Origin: an uncultured Erysipelotrichaceae bacterium
GTDB lineage: Bacteria; Bacillota_I; Bacilli_A; RF39; UBA660
NCBI GenBank assembly: GCA_902766875.1
Contig: CACXFI010000001.1
Span: 1-13,108, forward strand
Reading direction: 5' to 3'
Length of the DNA stretch: 13,108 nt
A program made the position numbers and the translations under genes. Position 1 is the stretch's first letter. Every line of letters begins with the position of its first letter. Of this stretch, positions 1 through 7,124 are shown in pieces. The notes under the pieces were generated by a model. It ran no database searches. It saw only the letters and a program-made list of their open reading frames with translations, and was not told the origin of the DNA.

Positions 1-645
1 AGATTCATTTTCAGGTATTGCAGGTACTGCTTCTACATATTCTATATTTACAATATTACAAATTGATCTTTTTTTAGCTTCATCTACATTATTTTCTGCA
101 ATATTATATGTTTCTTTTAATTCTTGTGGCATTTGTATATTAAATGAATATATTCCTAAGACCTTATTACCGTGTTTTTCATATGCTTCTCTATTTGAAA
201 AAGCATATAAATCATAAGTATATAGATGAACACCATCATACTTTAGAATAGCGTCTAGTCTATTAACTATATCATATTGCAATTCATCGCTACTGTCAAG
301 TGACATTTTAAACTTTCCACTTTTAGTTACTATTTTAACACTTGCTTTCGGTGGTGATTCCATAATATCATAAAATTCTAATCTATATTCATTCAATCCA
401 TATCTTGCTGTTTCAGCAAATCTTCTAGTAAAGTTTTCTACAAATTTTTCTTTTATTATTTTTAATTCTCCGGTTCTTTGATAATGCTCTATATCGACAG
501 CATCTACCATAGCTCCTTCCATTGCTTCTTTTAAGCCAGTATGATTTTCTTCATTTATTATAGTACCATCTAATATTGCATATATTCCCATTAGTGCTAA
601 TAAAGTTAATACGATAATAAATATTCCAGCAAATCCATATTTCAT
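1..645 (-). CDS. Unknown membrane-anchored protein, 3' end outside window
   Basis: Partial gene: 215 codons are visible, open to the window edge with no stop. The ATG at 645 follows an AGGAGATGG ribosome binding site (about 652-660) and shares its A with the TAA stop of the preceding gene (TAATG), so translation is probably coupled. Residues 1-24 (MKYGFAGIFIIVLTLLALMG...) are a single hydrophobic segment after one Lys, followed by an acidic and polar region outside the membrane; there is one Cys near residue 201. The layout (short N-terminus, one membrane helix, soluble domain) resembles a pseudopilin or TadE-like subunit, but neither the Glu5 of type IV pilins nor the TadE motif is visible. 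It may belong to the uncharacterised DUF5411 group found in related Firmicutes; that is a recollection, not a search result. Third gene of the surface-protein operon. Confidence 0.8.
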   Translation of the reverse strand, partial: MKYGFAGIFIIVLTLLALMGIYAILDGTIINEENHTGLKEAMEGAMVDAVDIEHYQRTGELKIIKEKFVENFTRRFAETARYGLNEYRLEFYDIMESPPKASVKIVTKSGKFKMSLDSSDELQYDIVNRLDAILKYDGVHLYTYDLYAFSNREAYEKHGNKVLGIYSFNIQMPQELKETYNIAENNVDEAKKRSICNIVNIEYVEAVPAIPENES

Positions 646-3600
646 TATGTACCATCTCCTATATCAAAATTATGGTTATATACACAATTATTTTTATTAT
701 CTACTAACATACAGAAACATGATCCATCCAATAAATGATTTCTATCTAATCCGCAAGTCCCTACCTCATGAATTGAATAACTTTTAATATTTCTTTCGGT
801 TTTTACATCATATATATTTGTAGTTGTTCCATTACTTGCTCCACCTAAAAAGTTACTATACATTTTATTAGTGTAACCTGAGTGTTCAAAATAATTTGAA
901 CTATAATTATAATTTTTAATTTGTTTTAATACTTGTTTATCTTTTATTGTAACAATATATTCAGGCTCTGTATTATATGTTTGATTTGTTCTATCTTTTA
1001 TTTTATTTAATCCATATTCTGTTATATTTTTGTCTCCAAATTCTCCGGCATTTGCAGCTATCCCTATAGCATTAGCGTATGTTACCCAATTTGCGTCTAG
1101 GCCAATATACTTCTCTCTCCATTCAGTTTTATCCTCATTTCCTATTAAAACTGGGAACGGATCTGTATTATCTATTTCTCTATATGAAAACTTAAATGTT
1201 TTTTGACTACTACCTTCATCATAATATTCTTGTTTACAATTTACTCCACATACATAATCTGCCTGCCAAAAATATGTATTTTCTCCTTTATTAGCATAGT
1301 TATAATCAAATGCACTCAATCCATTAATTTTGGCTTCTAAATTGTATTTGCCTGTAGCTGTTGATAAATCTGTATAATATTTTTTACCTTCAGATATTAT
1401 TGCTTTTTGTTCTTCTACTGTAAAAGTTTTATTTGTATATTCATGTTTAACACCTGTTTTGCTTGAAACTGAATTTACATTTGCATACGCATTCTTTAAT
1501 TCATATTCTACTTTTAAAGTTACTGTGTTATTGTTAATAAAATCATCTAGCATTGAATTGAATTCATTTCCATCTGTGTTTAGTGTAACTTGTCCTGTAT
1601 TTGGATCTTTTGTTGATAATAATTGCCATCCACCATTCTTTTTATAATAGAAATACCAATCGCCTTTTATACTTTCTGACTGACCAGTAAATGATATGGT
1701 TGATTTTGAGGCTAATTTATTAAATAATTCACTTTCTCTTACAAAATCTTTAATTTCTCTTTCAATATCATCATCTAATTTGCCTGACTTTAAAACCATT
1801 GATATTTTATCTTCATAATTGATTTTAAAAGATATGCTTTCTCCTGATTTTATATATGTTCCTAATAAATTTACTTTTAAATCCCCTTTTTGTGCAAATT
1901 CAATTACTGCTTGTTCTCCAAGAGTTGATTCAAAATAATAATCACAGCGGTTTTCTGCATTTTTTGAATCAATTGTTGTTTCACTGGAATTACATGTTAA
2001 ATTTGCATTTTGTGGTTTATCATTACATGATGGAATAAATTGAAATCCATATAAAGCAGGTAATTCTCCTGTTTTGTATGAGTCTTTATCAGAAGAACCA
2101 AAATTTACTTCAAATCCATATCTATCAAGATGTCTTCCTATTGCAAAATAGCTCATCTTATCATTTTTAATTGGTGTTAATACTTTTACATCTGTAATAC
2201 TTTTTGTTTTTGTTTCACTGGCTCCCACAGCTGGTGCCCCAGGAGTTGTCGGTGTATTATTATTATTATTATTGTTGTTATTATTATTATTTACAAGATT
2301 TTTACACTCTTTATTTGACTCAGCGCTCTCATTTGTATCACCATGTAAATATTTTCTTATTACAGTATTTCCTGTTTCATATTGTCCATTTTTTCTTGTA
2401 TATTCGCATTTAGCATCATCATTACTAGCTATTTCACATCGTGTTATAAAATACAATGCCTGCGTTCCGTCTTTTACATGTTCTTTGCCTTCTCCATCTT
2501 TATATGTTTCATAATAACAGCGGTTCTGATGTATTTCATCTTTATATGAGTCATTATTATATTCATCTAATAATTTTTCCCAGGTACTATCTACTTCATG
2601 TTTTGTATACAATGGCATACAAATGCCATTAGAATATGTAGCGGCACAACAATCATTAACGTAATCTTTGTTTGCATCTACACATCTTGTTTTAACTGGG
2701 TATAAACTAAAATCAAGCCTATCACTATTATTTATAATACATTTTATATCATTGCCATTACTATCTTCCAATGTTTTATAAGAATTAAAGGACATAAATT
2801 TGTATTCATCATTTTTAGATTTAGCTCTAATATTATTAGAACATGTTGTTGTAGTACTTTTAGCATTAATATTTTGAGCTTGGCTAGTTTTATCGTATTT
2901 TGTTCCTTTAAAACTTCTAGGCTCATAGTAATAGTATTTACCATTTTCTTTTTTTATTTTTTTTGTAGTTTCATCCATTTTGAAATACTTTACTGGTTCT
3001 TTTTCATTATAATTAACATCTATCCTTCTCATTTGTACTAATCTTATTGTATCTATTTGAGAATTATCTAAATTATTACTGTTTACTACCGGCACTGTGA
3101 TAAAGATATCACCTTTATCTTTTTTAACTCTATCATTAAAATCAGTAAGTAGTTTTATTTTTGTTTTTAATATATTTATTGTATCTTCTATAGCAGCAGT
3201 AGGTAAGGTTATCTGATCTGAATTATAAGTTTGATTAGTTGGTATATACCCATATATATTATCTAATCCACTTGGAATTGTTGCGGTATCAGTCTTGCAT
3301 GTTACTGCTTTTGCTCTTTTTTCGTCATCTGTTACTCCTTGTAAAATATAATTGGTTGTTCCTGGTAAACTACTCAAATTCCAATTATTCCAAATATAAT
3401 TTAAATTTGTTGTTTCTGGATTTATTTGTATATTACTATAATGTTTGTGATAGTATTCGTTTTTCATTAAGGATTCTACTTTTTTTACTTTTGTACAAAC
3501 TTTATCTATTCCCATATTTTTGTATGGGTTAGTTGCAGCATCTATTGTAATGTCTTTAGGAGTGCCTTCATTGGCTGTATCTGCAAACATATAATAAAAC

Positions 3601-4016
3601 TTATTAATTGTCCATACATCGTAACATTTTGAATGCACAATATCCAAATCGGTTTCCCAATTATCACTACAGTTTGTATTCCCATTTCCAGCGCTCCAAT
3701 TACAACTTGTGTCAATATGAACTCCACCATAATATGTCACATAATTATAATAATCATTTGATGTATCTGCATTTTTTATAGCAATGCATATTTGTTTTTC
3801 GTCTATAGATTTCCCTTGTTTTCCTTCTAAATCAAAAACGGCTAAATTAATTGAAGTATAGTCAGGCCTATCAGTTACAGTACCTTGTTCAAAGAAATAA
3901 AAATCATATTCTATTTTTTCACCAGGAAGTATTGCATAATGTTCGGCTACAACTGTTTTGGGAAAAAAAGCAATTAAATATATTATAATTAAAAATATTA
4001 TTTTTTTATCCTTCAT
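645..4016 (-). CDS. Very large secreted Cys-rich surface protein, unknown function
   Basis: 1123 residues. Residues 1-24 form a signal peptide (Lys-rich start, hydrophobic core, likely cut after VVA). The mature protein has 25 cysteines, including a CC pair (VNDCCAA), CGVNC and CFC near the C-terminus, and is rich in Asn, Tyr, Lys and Thr. A run of 12 Asn (residues 576-587) followed by TPTTPGAPAVG separates two halves of about 550 residues and looks like a flexible linker. No LPXTG motif, C-terminal membrane helix, choline-binding or SLH repeat is visible, so retention must depend on partners, perhaps the membrane-anchored products on either side. Start: ATG at 4016 behind a perfect AAGGAGG (4021-4027), which overlaps the stop of the upstream gene. 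The many cysteines are unusual for a Firmicute exoprotein and suggest disulfides. I recognise no family or enzymatic motif. Confidence 0.9.
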   Translation of the reverse strand: MKDKKIIFLIIIYLIAFFPKTVVAEHYAILPGEKIEYDFYFFEQGTVTDRPDYTSINLAVFDLEGKQGKSIDEKQICIAIKNADTSNDYYNYVTYYGGVHIDTSCNWSAGNGNTNCSDNWETDLDIVHSKCYDVWTINKFYYMFADTANEGTPKDITIDAATNPYKNMGIDKVCTKVKKVESLMKNEYYHKHYSNIQINPETTNLNYIWNNWNLSSLPGTTNYILQGVTDDEKRAKAVTCKTDTATIPSGLDNIYGYIPTNQTYNSDQITLPTAAIEDTINILKTKIKLLTDFNDRVKKDKGDIFITVPVVNSNNLDNSQIDTIRLVQMRRIDVNYNEKEPVKYFKMDETTKKIKKENGKYYYYEPRSFKGTKYDKTSQAQNINAKSTTTTCSNNIRAKSKNDEYKFMSFNSYKTLEDSNGNDIKCIINNSDRLDFSLYPVKTRCVDANKDYVNDCCAATYSNGICMPLYTKHEVDSTWEKLLDEYNNDSYKDEIHQNRCYYETYKDGEGKEHVKDGTQALYFITRCEIASNDDAKCEYTRKNGQYETGNTVIRKYLHGDTNESAESNKECKNLVNNNNNNNNNNNNTPTTPGAPAVGASETKTKSITDVKVLTPIKNDKMSYFAIGRHLDRYGFEVNFGSSDKDSYKTGELPALYGFQFIPSCNDKPQNANLTCNSSETTIDSKNAENRCDYYFESTLGEQAVIEFAQKGDLKVNLLGTYIKSGESISFKINYEDKISMVLKSGKLDDDIEREIKDFVRESELFNKLASKSTISFTGQSESIKGDWYFYYKKNGGWQLLSTKDPNTGQVTLNTDGNEFNSMLDDFINNNTVTLKVEYELKNAYANVNSVSSKTGVKHEYTNKTFTVEEQKAIISEGKKYYTDLSTATGKYNLEAKINGLSAFDYNYANKGENTYFWQADYVCGVNCKQEYYDEGSSQKTFKFSYREIDNTDPFPVLIGNEDKTEWREKYIGLDANWVTYANAIGIAANAGEFGDKNITEYGLNKIKDRTNQTYNTEPEYIVTIKDKQVLKQIKNYNYSSNYFEHSGYTNKMYSNFLGGASNGTTTNIYDVKTERNIKSYSIHEVGTCGLDRNHLLDGSCFCMLVDNKNNCVYNHNFDIGDGT
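2256..2291 (-). repeat. AAT/AAC trinucleotide tract encoding 12 Asn
   Basis: Read on the minus strand this is twelve Asn codons in a row (four AAT, two AAC, six AAT), inside the 1123-residue surface protein. It is a trinucleotide microsatellite. Loss or gain of units would change linker length without shifting the frame. The following codons encode a Thr/Pro-rich stretch, consistent with an unstructured hinge. Confidence 0.9.
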
Positions 4017-4025
4017 ACTTCCTCC

Positions 4026-4691
4026 TTATTTTAATTCGCTATTTTTCTTTTTAATTATGATTATTACTATGCATGTTATTATAAGTACTCCAATTGTTAA
4101 TAATATTAAATTCATATTATCTTCAATAAAATCAATTATTCTTTGTTTTGGTTTGTTATCTTCATAGTATTTGGTATAAGAATTCAATCCATTTTCTAAT
4201 ATTTCTTCTGTTACTAATTCTTTTGTCCATTCTTCACATACTTTTATTCTATCAGGAATTCTATTACATCTTACATCGTTATAATACTCATTATAATATA
4301 GTAAATATACTGTGTCTTGTTTTAAAGTGTTTTTGCAATTAGTAGAGTATATTGTTATAGTTCGTTTCCCTGGATCCAAATATTTAAGATTTATTTCTCC
4401 ATTTTTTTTGCTTGAGTCATATTTTAATAATATTTTGTTATTGTATTTATCTGTAGAAACTGCATACATTTCTTCTGTCATATTTGATAATTTTATTTCG
4501 TATTTATAATTATGAGTTATAGTTGTATCTTTTTCTGTTGAAGTATATGGATCCATTTTACTATAGGATATATCTACATGTTCTGCTAAGTTTTTTAACC
4601 TTGCTATGTCTTCTGAATCACATGGTGTAGCTTGTACTGGTGATATAAATAAAAATAATAATATAATGGTTAATAATATTTTTGATTTCAT
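4026..4691 (-). CDS. Secreted protein with C-terminal membrane anchor, unknown function
   Basis: 221 residues from the ATG at 4691; a GTG at 4700 is in frame but poorly placed for a ribosome binding site, whereas AGGTGA (4697-4702) sits well before the ATG. An N-terminal signal peptide (residues 1 to about 20, ending SPVQA) precedes an exported domain with four cysteines (TPCDSE, STNCKN, DVRCNR, IKVCEE). Near the C-terminus a helix (ILLTIGVLIITCIVIIII) is followed by KKKNSELK, giving a type I topology: domain outside, Lys-rich tail inside. There is no lipobox. The exported part looks beta-rich (YKYEIKLSN, GKRTITIYST), as in adhesion-type domains, but no family is recognised. First gene of a three-gene operon, with its own promoter. 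It could anchor or present the large Cys-rich protein encoded next. Confidence 0.88.
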   Translation of the reverse strand: MKSKILLTIILLFLFISPVQATPCDSEDIARLKNLAEHVDISYSKMDPYTSTEKDTTITHNYKYEIKLSNMTEEMYAVSTDKYNNKILLKYDSSKKNGEINLKYLDPGKRTITIYSTNCKNTLKQDTVYLLYYNEYYNDVRCNRIPDRIKVCEEWTKELVTEEILENGLNSYTKYYEDNKPKQRIIDFIEDNMNLILLTIGVLIITCIVIIIIKKKNSELK

Positions 4692-4714
4692 GTATATCAC
4701 CTACTCTTTCTATT

Positions 4715-4743
4715 CTTATATAATTTTAATATATTTTTGAAAA
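4715..4743 (-). promoter_or_regulatory. Predicted sigma-A promoter of the surface-protein operon
   Basis: On the minus strand, TTTTCA (4738-4743), a 17-base spacer and TATAAG (4715-4720) lie just upstream of the 221-residue gene, placing the start of transcription near 4708. The ribosome binding site begins a few bases later. The -35 is a weak match and the region is very AT-rich, so confidence is moderate. Confidence 0.5.
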
Positions 4744-4757
4744 AAAATAAAGTTTTT

Positions 4758-4787
4758 TTGGTAAAAAAGTGGAAAAAGTGGTATCAT
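4758..4787 (+). promoter_or_regulatory. Possible promoter of the thioredoxin-like gene
   Basis: TTGGTA (4758-4763), an 18-base spacer and TATCAT (4782-4787) precede the plus-strand gene. Transcription would start near 4794, almost at the AGAGGTG ribosome binding site (4793-4799), giving a very short leader. It lies back to back with the surface operon promoter, so both could answer to one regulator bound in this 112-base gap. Confidence 0.35.
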
Positions 4788-4803
4788 ATAGAAGAGGTGT
4801 TTT

Positions 4804-5250
4804 ATGAATAATAGAAAGAAAATGAAATTTGTTGGCTTTTTGGGATTTATCATACTAATTGCGGTTATTATAATATATGTTGGTTATCCTAATAAAAATA
4901 AAGATTATTTTATTGGTCTTAGTTATGAAGAATTAAATAAGAAAATAGAAAATAAAGATAATTTTATTTTATGTGTTAGTAGTACTACTTGTAGTCATTG
5001 TGCAGAATATAAACCTAAGCTTAAAGAAATAGCTAATAAATATAAAGTGGAAATATATTATACTGATGTAGATTTATACAACAAAGAAGATAACAAAAGT
5101 TTTTCTGATAGCTATAAAATTACTGGAACTCCTACTACTTTGATTTTTATAGATGGTAAAGAGGTATCTGTTATGAGTAGAATTGAAGGAGATGTAAGTA
5201 AAGATAAAGTTATTTCTACTTTAAATAAATATGATTTTATTAAAAAATAA
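4804..5250 (+). CDS. Membrane-anchored extracytoplasmic thioredoxin-like protein
   Basis: 148 residues, the only plus-strand gene in the window. A short basic N-terminus (MNNRKKMK) and a membrane helix at about residues 9-27 place the rest outside the cell. The thioredoxin fold is supported by the beta strand FILCVSS, the active site C63-S-H-C66 (TTCSHCAEYKP), the strand EIYYTDVD and the cis-proline region GTP110TTLIFIDG. CSHC differs from the CGPC of cytoplasmic thioredoxin, and its redox direction cannot be read from sequence. It is divergently transcribed from an operon of Cys-rich exported proteins, which suggests that it forms, isomerises or reduces their disulfides. No DsbB or VKOR partner is visible here. 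Start: ATG at 4804 behind AGAGGTG. It converges on mbl and shares a terminator with it. Confidence 0.9.
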   Translation: MNNRKKMKFVGFLGFIILIAVIIIYVGYPNKNKDYFIGLSYEELNKKIENKDNFILCVSSTTCSHCAEYKPKLKEIANKYKVEIYYTDVDLYNKEDNKSFSDSYKITGTPTTLIFIDGKEVSVMSRIEGDVSKDKVISTLNKYDFIKK

Positions 5251-5281
5251 AAAAGTTTGTGAATAAATTTCACAAACTTTT
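5251..5281. terminator. Bidirectional hairpin terminator
   Basis: A 13-bp stem (core GTTTGTGAA pairing with TTCACAAAC) with a 5-base loop lies between two convergent genes. It has T-runs on both strands: 5278-5283 for the thioredoxin-like gene, and the A-rich 5242-5254 read from the other strand for mbl. It touches both stop codons. Confidence 0.9.
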
Positions 5282-6274
5282 TTATATATTATCTATTAAA
5301 TGAACATTATCTAATAATACTCCTGTCCCTTCGGCTACACATGTTAGTGGTGATTCAGCTATAAAAACTGGGACTTTTAATTCTTGAGCTAGCAGATCAC
5401 TAAAACCATCTACTAAGCATCCACCTCCAGTTAGAACTATTCCTTTATCAATAATATCTGCTGATAATTCTGGTGGTGTTTGTTCTAATATACTTTTAGC
5501 AGCGTGAACTATTGTGTAAACACTTTCTCTTAATCCTTCTTCTACTTCATCTGAAGTGATTGTTACACTGTGGGGAAGTCCTGTTACTAAATCTCTTCCT
5601 CTTACTTCCATTTTTTCATTTCTTGATCCCGGGAAAACGGTCCCAATTGTTATTTTTATATCTTCTGCAGTTCTTTCTCCTACCAATAATTTGTATTTAT
5701 CTTTTATATACTTTACTATAGAATTATCAAAAGCATTACCCGCTACTTTTATAGAAGCACTATTGACTATTCCTCCTAATGATAGTATAGCAATATCGGT
5801 AGTGCCTCCACCAATATCAATTACCATATTGCCACTTGGTTTAGATATATCCATACCAGCTCCTATGGCAGCTACTTTAGGTTCTTCTTCTAAAAATACT
5901 TTTTTTGCTCCTGTTCTTTCTGCTGCTTCTTTAATAGCATTTTTTTCAACTTGCGTTATATTAGATGGGCAACATATTAGGATTCTTGGTCTTGAAAAAA
6001 AACTACGACCATTTACTTTTTTTATAAAATAATTAAGCATTACTTCGGTTGTTTCAAAATCTGCTATTACTCCATCTTTCATCGGTTTAATAGCTTTTAC
6101 CTTACCTGGAGTTCTTCCTAACATCTCCCTTGCTTCTCTTCCTACTGCTAATGGCTTTTTAGTATCTGAATCTATTGCTACTACGCTTGGTTCATCCAAA
6201 ACTATTCCCTGTCCTTTTATATATATTAGAACATTAGCAGTCCCTAAGTCTATTCCAATGTCTTTATTAAACAT
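5282..6274 (-). CDS. mbl: MreB-family rod-shape protein Mbl
   Basis: 330 residues from ATG at 6274, preceded by GGTGAT (6279-6284); the in-frame GTG at 6283 has poorer spacing. Cytoplasmic, membrane-associated actin homologue that forms filaments guiding the cell-wall elongation machinery. Full-length for the family. Visible actin-superfamily motifs: phosphate-1 DIGIDLGTANVLIY (residues 5-18), LICCPSNIT (about 99-107), LEEEPKVAAIGAGM, phosphate-2 VIDIGGGTTDIA (about 151-162), GERTAEDIK, and the late adenosine motif VLTGGG. The starting MFNKDIGIDLGTANVL and the order spoIID-spoIIQ-mbl point to Mbl rather than MreB of the mreBCD operon; I judge this from recalled B. subtilis sequence and synteny. 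It has its own extended -10 promoter and ends at a bidirectional terminator. Confidence 0.96.
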   Translation of the reverse strand: MFNKDIGIDLGTANVLIYIKGQGIVLDEPSVVAIDSDTKKPLAVGREAREMLGRTPGKVKAIKPMKDGVIADFETTEVMLNYFIKKVNGRSFFSRPRILICCPSNITQVEKNAIKEAAERTGAKKVFLEEEPKVAAIGAGMDISKPSGNMVIDIGGGTTDIAILSLGGIVNSASIKVAGNAFDNSIVKYIKDKYKLLVGERTAEDIKITIGTVFPGSRNEKMEVRGRDLVTGLPHSVTITSDEVEEGLRESVYTIVHAAKSILEQTPPELSADIIDKGIVLTGGGCLVDGFSDLLAQELKVPVFIAESPLTCVAEGTGVLLDNVHLIDNI

Positions 6275-6298
6275 GCTAATCACCGCCCTCGTTTTTAT

Positions 6299-6326
6299 AT
6301 TGTATCATAAAATTACCATTTTTTAA
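6299..6326 (-). promoter_or_regulatory. Predicted promoter of mbl, extended -10
   Basis: Minus strand: TTAAAA (6321-6326), a 16-base spacer and TACAAT (6299-6304), with TGA just before the -10 (an extended TGn element). The start of transcription would be near 6292, leaving an 18-base leader with the ribosome binding site. The weak -35 is compatible with an extended -10. A-tracts further upstream (about 6348-6377) could act as an UP element. The rest of this spoIIQ-mbl gap (up to 6419) holds the spoIIQ terminator and no gene. Confidence 0.6.
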
Positions 6327-6408
6327 CATAAATTATTTAAATTTAAGGTTTTTTTTGATACTTTTTTATTTTTTTATGAAAAGATAGGCAACTACTTGTC
6401 GGTTTAAG

Positions 6409-6427
6409 AAAAAAAGGGATTATCCCT
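6409..6427 (-). terminator. spoIIQ terminator with the stop codon in its loop
   Basis: Minus strand: AGGGA, loop TAA, TCCCT, then a run of seven T. The three-base loop is exactly the spoIIQ stop codon, so the stem is partly coding (last residues Q and G). The stem is only 5 bp, so efficiency may be moderate. Confidence 0.65.
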
Positions 6428-7070
6428 GTAACATTTCATTGATATTTTTTTCATAATAATTTTCTGGATTAGCCACTTCATCATTTATATAAAGTTCAAA
6501 ATGAAGATGATTTTCTAAATCAGAATTTATGTTTGATGTACCTGATTTTGCTATTACTTGACCTACTGTTACTGTTTGATCTTTTTCTACTGATACTTCT
6601 TTTACTGAACTATATACTATTTTTATATTATTAGGATTAGTTATTGTTATTGTAGTCCCAGATAATTCATTATCTGTTATGTCTGTTACTGTTCCATTTA
6701 TTGATGATACTACATCAAATGTATCTCCATTAGAATAGTCTACACCGGCATTTTGCATATAAGTGTTTTCGTATTCGATAATTGATTTTTCTTGTTCTTC
6801 TGCTTCTGCTTTATAATCATAGAAACTTTTTACGATATTTATATTTTCTCCTTGGTACGGTCTTATAAATGTTTCTATTTCTTCTACTACTGGAATATAA
6901 TCATTATTTTCAATTATTTCTTCACTTACATAATTTGTATCTTCTTCTTTAGAATTAAATGTTTTAGTACTTATCATTTGTTCTAGAAAATACATACTTC
7001 CTACAAATAAGGCTATAGCAATAGTATATAACATTGGTACTACAAATGGTTTTAATTTTCTTTTTTTCAT
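6420..7070 (-). CDS. spoIIQ: SpoIIQ, forespore M23-family engulfment protein
   Basis: 216 residues. A basic N-terminus (MKKRKLKPF) and one membrane helix (about 12-30) are followed by a linker with an acidic, helical stretch and a C-terminal LytM/M23 domain (about 105-205). In known sporulators SpoIIQ is made in the forespore and binds mother-cell SpoIIIAH across the intermembrane space, supporting engulfment and later sigma-G activity. The first zinc-ligand position of the HxxxD motif is Asn107 (N-A-G-V-D111), while HLH (His188 and His190) remains. So the domain is probably catalytically inactive, like B. subtilis SpoIIQ and unlike the clostridial form. Start ATG follows GAGGTG. It lies 54 bases after spoIID and has its own terminator. 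No clear sigma-F promoter was found in that gap. Confidence 0.88.
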   Translation of the reverse strand: MKKRKLKPFVVPMLYTIAIALFVGSMYFLEQMISTKTFNSKEEDTNYVSEEIIENNDYIPVVEEIETFIRPYQGENINIVKSFYDYKAEAEEQEKSIIEYENTYMQNAGVDYSNGDTFDVVSSINGTVTDITDNELSGTTITITNPNNIKIVYSSVKEVSVEKDQTVTVGQVIAKSGTSNINSDLENHLHFELYINDEVANPENYYEKNINEMLQG

Positions 7071-7124
7071 ATTTTCACCTCTATTTTAAATATTAACTAA
7101 AATAATTGTTATATACGTATTTTT

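Noticed and set aside
2204..2514. Plus-strand open frames rich in Tyr, Leu and Ser opposite the giant gene
   Set aside because: They are by-products of the Asn-rich coding strand; the Tyr and Leu runs are the complement of the AAT repeat.
645..4016. UGA-as-Trp recoding as in Mollicutes
   Set aside because: All genes are intact in the standard code, Trp codons are TGG, and no gene appears cut or extended at a TGA.
5556..6032. 158-codon open frame on the plus strand opposite mbl
   Set aside because: It lies fully inside a strongly conserved gene on the other strand, has no proper ribosome binding site and a composition typical of an antisense frame.
7071..7124. Possible sigma-F promoter for spoIIQ (a GTATA near 7114-7118)
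   Set aside because: No matching GGnnAnAnT-like -10 lies at the proper spacing.
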